The position numbers were made by a program, and so were the translations under genes. Shown one piece after another: positions 57,828 to 64,000 of a stretch of 64,000 bases of DNA. The notes beneath the pieces were generated by a model. The model saw nothing but the letters and a program-made list of their open reading frames with translations. It ran no database searches and had not been told where the DNA came from. Positions within the stretch are counted from its first letter, which is position 1. The number at the start of each line of letters is the position of its first letter. The stretch spans positions 3,056,001-3,120,000 of the forward strand of contig NZ_CP092487.1 of assembly GCF_022429565.1 (NCBI RefSeq), in the 5' to 3' direction. This DNA is from Lutibacter sp. A64 (GTDB lineage: Bacteria > Bacteroidota > Bacteroidia > Flavobacteriales > Flavobacteriaceae).

Positions 57828-58121
57828 ATGAGTAAAACAAAAAGGTACGACAAGGAATTTAAGATTATGTTAGTAGAATTAATGCTCTCAGGTCAGAGTG
57901 CAGAAGATTTGGGGAAAGAATATGGTGTCCATTCTGCAAGTATACGCAGTTGGAAAAGATCCTATTTATCAAACCGAGAATCTTTTACAGGTTCAGGAAC
58001 TCCGAGCTTAACACCAGAAGAAAAAGAGATTCGAGAATTGAAAAGGCGTCTTAGAGATGCTGAGATGGAGAGGGATATCTTAAAAAAGGCGGTGAGCATC
58101 TTCTCCAAGAACGACAGGTAA
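57828..58121 (+). CDS. IS3-family transposase OrfA
   Basis: The 97-residue protein is a helix-turn-helix DNA-binding protein (YDKEFKIMLVELMLSGQSAE, LGKEYGVHSASIRSWKRSY) followed by a leucine-zipper-like helix (IRELKRRLRDAEMERDILKK). An A6G slippery run at 58082-58088, read A-AAA-AAG in this frame, would let ribosomes slip by -1 into the OrfB frame, giving the OrfAB transposase. Confidence 0.9.
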   Translation: MSKTKRYDKEFKIMLVELMLSGQSAEDLGKEYGVHSASIRSWKRSYLSNRESFTGSGTPSLTPEEKEIRELKRRLRDAEMERDILKKAVSIFSKNDR

Positions 58122-58168
58122 AGTACAGGTTTATAAATAAACACAGTACCAACTATCCTGTTGAGAAG

Positions 58169-59002
58169 ATGTGTAAACTTTTAAAAATTAGTAGAAATTC
58201 TTATTATCAATGGCTAAGAAATAGTAGTATTATCAGAGTCTCTAAAACAAGAATACTTAAAGCGAAAATTTATCAAATATGGAAAACAAATCGTAAAGTA
58301 TATGGTAGTTATAAAATCACTAAAACCTTAGCTAGAGCGGGATATCATTATCATCCATCGTATATTTCAAGACTTATGCAGCAAATGGGAATTAGAAGCC
58401 AATCTAAAAGAAAATATGTAGTTACAACGAATTCTAATCATAATTATAACATCAGTCCTAATATATTGAATAGGAATTTCAACATAAAAGAACTTGGTAA
58501 GGTTTGGGTTTCTGATATTACCTACATTCGATGTAAAGACAAATGGATTTATTTAACTACTATGATAGATTTAGCTGATAGAAAGATTGTTGGATGGTCT
58601 TTAAGCAATGATATGACTGTAGAAAATACAGTTTATAAAGCCTGGGCAAGAGCTAGAAAAAACAGACCCATTTCAGATGATTTTATTTTTCATTCTGATA
58701 GAGGGGTTCAATATGCGTCAGGTAAAATGACTGCTATTTTTAGGCATAATAAAAAGATAAATCAAAGTATGAGTAGAAAAGGTAATTGTTGGGATAATGC
58801 AGTAGCTGAATCATTTTTTAAAACAATTAAATGCGAATTAATTTACAGAAGATCATTCAAAACCTTTATCCAGGCATATAGTCAAATAGATAGTTATATT
58901 CATTGGTATAATACTAAAAGAATACATCAGTCTTTAGACTATTTAACTCCTCTAGAAATGGAAATAATATTAAAAAATATCAAAACTAAACGAGCCGCTT
59001 AA
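58169..59002 (+). CDS. IS3-family transposase OrfB (DDE integrase)
   Basis: The 277-residue part has the HTH_21-like segment (KVYGSYKITKTLARAGY) and the DDE core: VWVSDITYIR, FHSDRGVQYAS and DNAVAESFFKTIKCELI. All three catalytic acids are present. The frame is open upstream to the slippery site at 58082, so the functional form is probably the OrfAB fusion. Confidence 0.92.
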   Translation: MCKLLKISRNSYYQWLRNSSIIRVSKTRILKAKIYQIWKTNRKVYGSYKITKTLARAGYHYHPSYISRLMQQMGIRSQSKRKYVVTTNSNHNYNISPNILNRNFNIKELGKVWVSDITYIRCKDKWIYLTTMIDLADRKIVGWSLSNDMTVENTVYKAWARARKNRPISDDFIFHSDRGVQYASGKMTAIFRHNKKINQSMSRKGNCWDNAVAESFFKTIKCELIYRRSFKTFIQAYSQIDSYIHWYNTKRIHQSLDYLTPLEMEIILKNIKTKRAA

Positions 59003-59023
59003 AAATGTAATCTTTTTTGTAGG

Positions 59024-59176
59024 AATATCAAACTGTGCCTTAAGAGTGTCGTTTTTAACTGTGGTTAATTTATGTTTTATACTTTCGCGAGAGTTGTGAG
59101 CATATAAAGCTTTAATTGTTAAACACAGAAAAAACAATATAAAATAAATTGTTTTATTTGGGTTTAGTAATTTCAT
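59024..59176 (-). pseudogene. TPR-histidine kinase, N-terminal fragment
   Basis: A start codon at 59176 opens a signal peptide (MKLLNPNKTIYFILFFLCLT and on to LYAH), then a short segment ending NDTLKAQFDI at the IS edge. NDT-x-KAQ is typical of the start of TPR-histidine kinases. Joining it to the middle fragment after removing the IS and one AATA leaves the two one base out of frame, so there is either another indel or my junction is off by a base. Confidence 0.7.
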
Positions 59177-59328
59177 TAAACTAAGGTTAGTTGCTTTTAT
59201 TTTAATTAAAAATTATTGGTAATAAGTAATTTACTATTTTTATTGGCTTTAAAAAGTGATAACTATCATTTTTTTAATAAAGTTAAAAATCTGTATTTTA
59301 GCAAATCATATAAATACACCACTTTTTT

Positions 59329-60300
59329 ATGTTTTCATTTTTTAAATCGAAAGGAAAAATTAAACACGCATATACCATTGCATTTTACAATCTCGAAAAT
59401 TTATTTGATACCAAAAACGATCCGGCTATTTTAGATGATGACTTTACTCCAAAAGGGAGGAAAAAATGGAGTTATAAAAGATATAAAAGAAAAATTAAGA
59501 AATTAAGCAGTGTAATACGTCAAATTGGTACCGAGAAATCTTTTTATACACCAGCTATTATTGGTGTTGTTGAAGTTGAGAATAGAGCTGTTTTGGTTGA
59601 TTTAATCAATACAAATAATTTAAAAAATGAACATTATGGAATTGTGCATTACGATTCTCCAGATGAACGTGGAATTGATGTTGCTTTGCTTTATAAAAAA
59701 GAATTGTTTGAATTGTTGCATTCTGAAACTTTTCCACTTTATATAAATGCTGAAAATGGAGAGAGGGATTATACAAGAGATGTTTTATTAGTGAAAGGAA
59801 ATTTAAATGGTGAATTGATTCATGTGTTAGTAAATCATTGGCCTTCTAGAAGAAGTGGAGAGGATTTTACAGAAATAAATAGAATTAAAGCTGCAGAATT
59901 AGTTTCAAGTATTACCAATAAAATTTCAAATGAATTTGAAGACGCTAAAATTATTATAATGGGTGATTTTAATGATGATCCAACCAGTAAGAGTGTTAAA
60001 AAATATTTAGTAAATGATACTTTTTATAACCCTATGGAGCGTTTAATTGCTTCAGGAAATGGCAGCTTAAACTATAAAAAGACCTGGCATTTATTTGATC
60101 AGGTGATTTTTTCTAAAAATTTCTTAACTGCAAAAGAAAATAAACATTCTTTTAAATACGCTGAAGTTTTTGATAGATACTTTTTAAAGGAATGGAAAGG
60201 AAAGTATAAAGGTAATCCGTTTAGAACTTATGTAGGTAAATGGTATCAGGGTGGTTTTAGTGATCATTTTCCGGTTTATGTTTATTTAAAAAAGAATTAG
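59329..60300 (+). CDS. Endonuclease/exonuclease/phosphatase family protein
   Basis: The 323-residue protein has AFYNLENLFDT, IGVVEVENR (metal-binding Glu), VNHWPSRRSG, IIMGDFNDDPTS (catalytic Asp/Asn) and GGFSDHFPVYV (catalytic Asp-His), which are the EEP-fold motifs. There is no signal peptide. The substrate (nucleic acid or phospho-ester) cannot be told. Confidence 0.85.
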   Translation: MFSFFKSKGKIKHAYTIAFYNLENLFDTKNDPAILDDDFTPKGRKKWSYKRYKRKIKKLSSVIRQIGTEKSFYTPAIIGVVEVENRAVLVDLINTNNLKNEHYGIVHYDSPDERGIDVALLYKKELFELLHSETFPLYINAENGERDYTRDVLLVKGNLNGELIHVLVNHWPSRRSGEDFTEINRIKAAELVSSITNKISNEFEDAKIIIMGDFNDDPTSKSVKKYLVNDTFYNPMERLIASGNGSLNYKKTWHLFDQVIFSKNFLTAKENKHSFKYAEVFDRYFLKEWKGKYKGNPFRTYVGKWYQGGFSDHFPVYVYLKKN

Positions 60301-60304
60301 GTAT

Positions 60305-60336
60305 AAAAAAACCCAAGCTTTATGCTTGGGCTTTTA
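60305..60336. terminator. Bidirectional terminator between convergent genes
   Basis: CCCAAGC (60312-60318) and GCTTGGG (60324-60330) with loop TTTAT. Seven A before the stem give a T run for minus transcripts; CTTTT follows on the plus strand. Confidence 0.85.
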
Positions 60337-60353
60337 AAATTTTATTAAACCTT

Positions 60354-60680
60354 TTACTTAATGTTAATGTTCATTGTGTAATGTTTGTTAGGTTTTCCTG
60401 GGTTCTCTAATACTTTATTATTTAAGTTTTCACGTATAAAAGATAATACTTTTTTATCTCTAGAATTTACTTTTAAAACAACTATTTCTCCTTCTGTACT
60501 AAAAGTAAAAGTTACATTTACTAAAACTTGACTTTCTATTGTATTACTAGAGTTTTCAACTAATTCTACAATTTGTTTTCTAATTTCATCTTTAGAAACA
60601 TCTGGCGTAATAATTGTACTTGCAAACAAACTTGTTGTACCAAATACTAATGCAATTGCTAATAATCTAAACTTGTTCAT
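60354..60680 (-). CDS. Small secreted protein, TonB-C-terminal-like
   Basis: The 108-residue protein has a signal peptide ending SLFAS. The rest (VLVNVTFTFSTEGEIVVLKV, then FIRENLNNKVLEN) looks like the two-strand, helix, strand pattern of a TonB C-terminal-like fold. It has no membrane anchor. This is a fold guess; function unknown. Confidence 0.6.
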   Translation of the reverse strand: MNKFRLLAIALVFGTTSLFASTIITPDVSKDEIRKQIVELVENSSNTIESQVLVNVTFTFSTEGEIVVLKVNSRDKKVLSFIRENLNNKVLENPGKPNKHYTMNINIK

Positions 60681-60872
60681 TTTATTTAATTTTTAAGGAT
60701 TATTTCATTTAATTAACTACTCAAAGTTATGACATTTTTAGCTTAATTTTTAGTTTTAAAAAGATTTAATAGAAATTGAATGAATTTTATAATTGTTGAA
60801 TAATTCTTAATTATAAAATTAAATAATTAATGATATCATATATTTAAGCGTTGAAAAGCTTATTATTTTACA

Positions 60873-62939
60873 TTATCTTAAATTTATAGAAAATCCGTTT
60901 GGAGCAATTTTCGGCGTATTTGGGTTAGAAATTAAATTATTATTAGCATCTGAGAAGCAGGTCCATTCGCTACTGGTAAATATTTTATTTGGTTCGTTTA
61001 TATCTAAATTTCTAACAGCTTGTCCGTCTAAATATTCCCAATTTGTTCCATTGCCATCTTCACCAATAACACCAAAAATATCAATTCTATTTCCAGAGTT
61101 GTCAACCAGCTCGTACACGTCGTCTCCATTTCCTGAAATATAGGTAGATGTAATGGTTGGAGTTATAGAAAACAGTTCTGCAAACCCGGTATTTGCAACA
61201 ATAACAAAACCACCTGCCGGAATTATAATTCCAGAAAAAACAACTGGAGAACTAGAAACGGAAGTCGATCCATTTACATATTTATTCAATTTCCAACCTG
61301 TTAAATCTATTTCAGTAGTTCCTGCATTGTACAGTTCAACAAATCTAGATGAAACACTATTTTTTGGATCAGCCACTTCTGTAATCATTATTTTAGGAAT
61401 AATAACTGGGCATTCTTCATAGGCTGAGTTAAACGCTACATCTTCTAGTTTTCTAATTTCTAAGGTTGAAGTTAAAACACCTGTAATAGCACCGTTACCT
61501 TCTGGAAACTTTTCATTTGCAAAAGAAGCCTCTCCACTTGTATAAACACCTAATCTTATAGCTTCGTTACACGATTCTATTGTTCTAATTCCATCGCTAT
61601 CTCCTGTATAAAAGGCAAAAGCTTTTCCTAATTCATTTAAAGTTAATTGAACATTTGTTATAGTTACTAATGTATTTTTATAAATAGGATTGTTTATTTC
61701 AGAAATAGAAATTTCAGTTGGTGTTATGGTGTAGTTTTCTCCGCTATTAAAAATAAAACTGCCAACTTTTGAAGTCTCAATTTTGGAAATTCCAGATCCG
61801 TTTGCGAAACCAATTGTTAAAACACCATCTACTTTATTCATATACAATTTGTTTAAGTTAATAAAAACTTTATCTCCACTATTATAATTTTCAAAAATTA
61901 AATCTTGATCAACTAATAATTGAATTCCGGCGGTTGGGTTTTCTATAGCATTTTGTATGCTAATGCGGTTTTTAAAATTTCCAGAGGCATCGCTAGATAT
62001 TACATAACCTTCAATAATATAATTAGAGTCAATTCCAAATTCAACCATTTCATTTTGATACATTTCAGTTATTTCTAAAAGAGAAACAGTTGGCGTTAAT
62101 ACGTTAGAATAATCGCACCTTGGTTCTGTAAACTTTACATCATCTGTATCTCGAATATACAATTGAAAATCGTCGTAATAATTACTGAAAATTGCCACAA
62201 CACTTCCTTTTCCTTCTGGTAATAATTCGTTTTTAAAATCGGAATAACCACTATTTCTTAGCAGTACTTCTCCTGTTAAATTACAATTGTTATTAAAACT
62301 TTCTAGAGTTCTATTTTCTGTAGTAGAATTTTTAATATTTGCATACGCGTTTCCAAGTTCTGTAGTTTTAAATTGTACATTATCTATTCGAATTAACATT
62401 TCTAGCATAGCTTCGCTAAGCTCATCAATTGTTACTTTCTTTGGAATAATTTCTGCCACTTCGCAAGAGCGAATAATATGGTTTTTAACTTCTAGTGAAG
62501 GTATTCTGCCCAATTCTGTGTCTGTTGCTTTTCCTATTTGAATACTTCCAAAACTATAGCCAATTGCTAACCCTTTTAATTTTACATATACTTTTCGTCC
62601 TACATTATAACTTGTGTAAATATCTGATTGATCTATCGATATTTTTATTGCTGCAGTCGGATTTTCTGGTTTGTCTTGTATAGAAAGTGATTTGTAAATA
62701 TTACCAGATTTATCGTTAGAAACTACATAACCTTCAATAATTACATCGGTTTCTATTTTTGTTGCGCCACCAAAAGTGTACATGTCTTTTACTTGTGTAA
62801 TGGTGTTTGTTGCTGTAATTTCGGGCTCGTTACAATCTACTTTCGGAGTTGAAAAACCATCATCTTTTACACAACTTAAATATAGACTTATTATAAGGAA
62901 TAAAAATGTGGTAAATTTTAATCTTTTGAATTTATTCAT
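60873..62939 (-). CDS. Lipoprotein with two DUF5689 domains and a lamin-tail domain
   Basis: The 688-residue protein has a lipobox YLSC (Cys23). Two DUF5689 repeats (about 40-275 and 285-510) each have IEGYVVS(N/S)D-x-SGN and SIQ-x-P-E-N-P-T-A-like segments and an OB-like layout. A lamin-tail domain (about 520-680) has MITEVADPKN, SRFVELYNAGT and IDLTGWKLN. It lies 11 bases downstream of a TonB-dependent receptor gene, so it is likely its surface lipoprotein partner. DUF5689 has no established function. Confidence 0.83.
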   Translation of the reverse strand: MNKFKRLKFTTFLFLIISLYLSCVKDDGFSTPKVDCNEPEITATNTITQVKDMYTFGGATKIETDVIIEGYVVSNDKSGNIYKSLSIQDKPENPTAAIKISIDQSDIYTSYNVGRKVYVKLKGLAIGYSFGSIQIGKATDTELGRIPSLEVKNHIIRSCEVAEIIPKKVTIDELSEAMLEMLIRIDNVQFKTTELGNAYANIKNSTTENRTLESFNNNCNLTGEVLLRNSGYSDFKNELLPEGKGSVVAIFSNYYDDFQLYIRDTDDVKFTEPRCDYSNVLTPTVSLLEITEMYQNEMVEFGIDSNYIIEGYVISSDASGNFKNRISIQNAIENPTAGIQLLVDQDLIFENYNSGDKVFINLNKLYMNKVDGVLTIGFANGSGISKIETSKVGSFIFNSGENYTITPTEISISEINNPIYKNTLVTITNVQLTLNELGKAFAFYTGDSDGIRTIESCNEAIRLGVYTSGEASFANEKFPEGNGAITGVLTSTLEIRKLEDVAFNSAYEECPVIIPKIMITEVADPKNSVSSRFVELYNAGTTEIDLTGWKLNKYVNGSTSVSSSPVVFSGIIIPAGGFVIVANTGFAELFSITPTITSTYISGNGDDVYELVDNSGNRIDIFGVIGEDGNGTNWEYLDGQAVRNLDINEPNKIFTSSEWTCFSDANNNLISNPNTPKIAPNGFSINLR

Positions 62940-62950
62940 AGCGTTATATT

Positions 62951-64000
62951 TTAAAATCTTACATAAAAATTTAAATAGTACGAGGCTTTATTTCCGTACC
63001 AATATTTTGGACCAAAAATTGGTTTTTCTAATTGTTTATCTTGTTTTAATTCTGGATAATTAGATTTTCTAGATTGTTCAAAGCCACCTGTTTTAAAAAC
63101 TTCGCCTAAAACATTATTTATACCAATAAAAAAACCAGCATAGTATTGGTTTATCTTCCAAGATTTTCCTCCAACGGCATTTAATAAAAAAGCTTCTTCA
63201 AATTTTTCTTGTTTTAATAAAGCATCAATTTGATCTTGTGCTACTTCAACACCTGTTTCATCATTTATAAAAGGAACTCCATCTGCATCTGTATAAAAAT
63301 TATCGGTTCTTAATAAAGGTGAAATATCTAAATAATTATTGCGGAGTAAATTTCCATTTAGTTGAAACCACCAATAGTTTGGATCTCTATATTCAAAACC
63401 TAAAGAATAAGCTTCTTGTGGTGTTCCAGAAACTCGGTAATCTTTTAAATAAGCTGTTCCAAAATCACTACTTTCATCAATTAAACTTTCGGATTGTAAG
63501 TATAAATTGGGGTTGTTATTGTATGTAAATTGACCATAAGAACCTACAGCAATTAATTTTACTGAAGGCACAACTTGATACTCAAAACTGAGCTCCGCTC
63601 CAATATTTTTTTTAGATACACCTGTAATAATTTCGTTTACAAAATCTGCTTGGTCACCTAATAAGCCTTCGGCGAAAAAGAAAGATGTTTCTATGGCGTT
63701 TGTAAATTGTGTATAAAAACCAGTTATTCTGGCTTGTATTTTGGGATTTCTAAAAATATAATTTATGTCGCTAGTAATAACTTTTTCACTGGTTAAATTG
63801 GGTGTAATATTGTTATTTACTCTAGAGTTTGAAAATGTGGTTCTAATTGTTGGCGCATTTGAAACATAAGCGGTATTTAAATTAACCAAATGTCTTCCTG
63901 TTATTTTATAGGTAAACCCGCCTTTTAAGCTTATATCTGTAAAAGTTAGTTTTTCACTTTTTCCGAAGGAACTATTTGAATAAGTTCCATTTTTATACAA
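62951..64000 (-). CDS. TonB-dependent receptor, C-terminal part (continues beyond the window)
   Basis: The visible 349 residues are beta-barrel: strands such as TFTDISLKGGFTYKITGRH, GAELSFEYQVVPSVKLIAVG and YSLGFEYRDPNYWWFQLNG, and a terminal strand SYYLNFYVRF ending in Phe. The plug and N-terminus are outside the window. The barrel imports a ligand across the outer membrane with TonB energy. The linked DUF5689/lamin-tail lipoprotein may capture the ligand; its nature is unknown. Confidence 0.85.
   Translation of the reverse strand: MYKNGTYSNSSFGKSEKLTFTDISLKGGFTYKITGRHLVNLNTAYVSNAPTIRTTFSNSRVNNNITPNLTSEKVITSDINYIFRNPKIQARITGFYTQFTNAIETSFFFAEGLLGDQADFVNEIITGVSKKNIGAELSFEYQVVPSVKLIAVGSYGQFTYNNNPNLYLQSESLIDESSDFGTAYLKDYRVSGTPQEAYSLGFEYRDPNYWWFQLNGNLLRNNYLDISPLLRTDNFYTDADGVPFINDETGVEVAQDQIDALLKQEKFEEAFLLNAVGGKSWKINQYYAGFFIGINNVLGEVFKTGGFEQSRKSNYPELKQDKQLEKPIFGPKYWYGNKASYYLNFYVRF

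Larger units (their letters stand above)
57776..59023 (+). mobile_element. IS3-family insertion sequence, 1248 bp
   Basis: Ends begin CCTACA on the left and, on the complement, CCTACA on the right, followed by matching inner bases (TTACA, CGGCTC), giving imperfect inverted repeats of about 30 bp. AATA at 57772-57775 and 59024-59027 is a 4-bp target duplication (within a shared GGAATA). The two frames and their -1 overlap are those of IS3 transposases. It interrupts a TPR-histidine kinase gene. Confidence 0.88.

Noticed and set aside
57776-59023. A larger composite transposon with cargo genes
   Set aside because: Ends, length of 1248 bp and target duplication define a simple IS with only the two transposase frames.

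Overview
The window is low-GC bacterial DNA with the gene content of a marine or gliding Flavobacteriaceae (Bacteroidota). The signs are a gldH gliding lipoprotein, type IX secretion (T9SS) C-terminal sorting domains, many short lipoprotein signals ending in a Ser-Cys or Gly-Cys lipobox, DUF4837, DUF4286 and DUF5689 families, a TonB-dependent receptor and promoters of the Bacteroidota form (TTG, about 19 bp, TAnnTTTG). I cannot fix the genus. No rRNA, tRNA or CRISPR array was seen.

Layout. 1-9.7 kb is a plus-strand envelope block: ferredoxin end, ricT-like gene, gldH, class A PBP, acyl-CoA synthetase, exonuclease III, OmpA-like lipoprotein and a LysM lytic transglycosylase. 10-16.4 kb holds a DUF4837 lipoprotein, a small zinc-ribbon protein, ssb, and a 935-residue Ala-rich coiled-coil lipoprotein followed by an outer-membrane barrel gene. 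16.4-26.4 kb has a 2-hydroxyacid dehydrogenase with panB, two soluble histidine kinases (one a 1348-residue multi-PAS hybrid), an ECF sigma factor with a zinc anti-sigma-like partner and an O-methyltransferase, then PAP2 phosphatase, tatA and a SpoU methylase. 26.5-39.1 kb is mostly minus-strand housekeeping: mutS, a MepB-like protein, mgtE, rsmA, DUF4286, a TPR protein, serS and ribF, with a barrel protein, a second SpoU methylase and a 46-codon small gene on the plus strand.

39.3-46 kb carries two secreted T9SS proteins, a reprolysin-like metalloprotease and an endonuclease I-type nuclease, which share a C-terminal module of about 225 residues. 46.2-54.6 kb is the most interesting region. 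It encodes a dicluster ferredoxin, a six-helix haem-type membrane protein and a Tat-exported flavoprotein, then a double-DUF1566 lipoprotein, a small LTXXQ-like protein, a CotH lipoprotein, and a LytS/LytTR two-component pair. Each of the four transcription units upstream of the pair starts with direct repeats of a nonamer near TTCRTWGAT at exactly 21-bp spacing, just upstream of a -7-like box. This is the geometry of LytTR-regulator binding sites. I infer one regulon for an exported redox and CotH system, function unknown.

54.6-64 kb contains hflX, a TPR-histidine kinase gene broken by an IS3-family element (57776-59023, AATA duplication) and by a homopolymer frameshift, an EEP-family hydrolase, a small secreted protein, and a DUF5689/lamin-tail lipoprotein downstream of a TonB-dependent receptor that runs off the end of the window.
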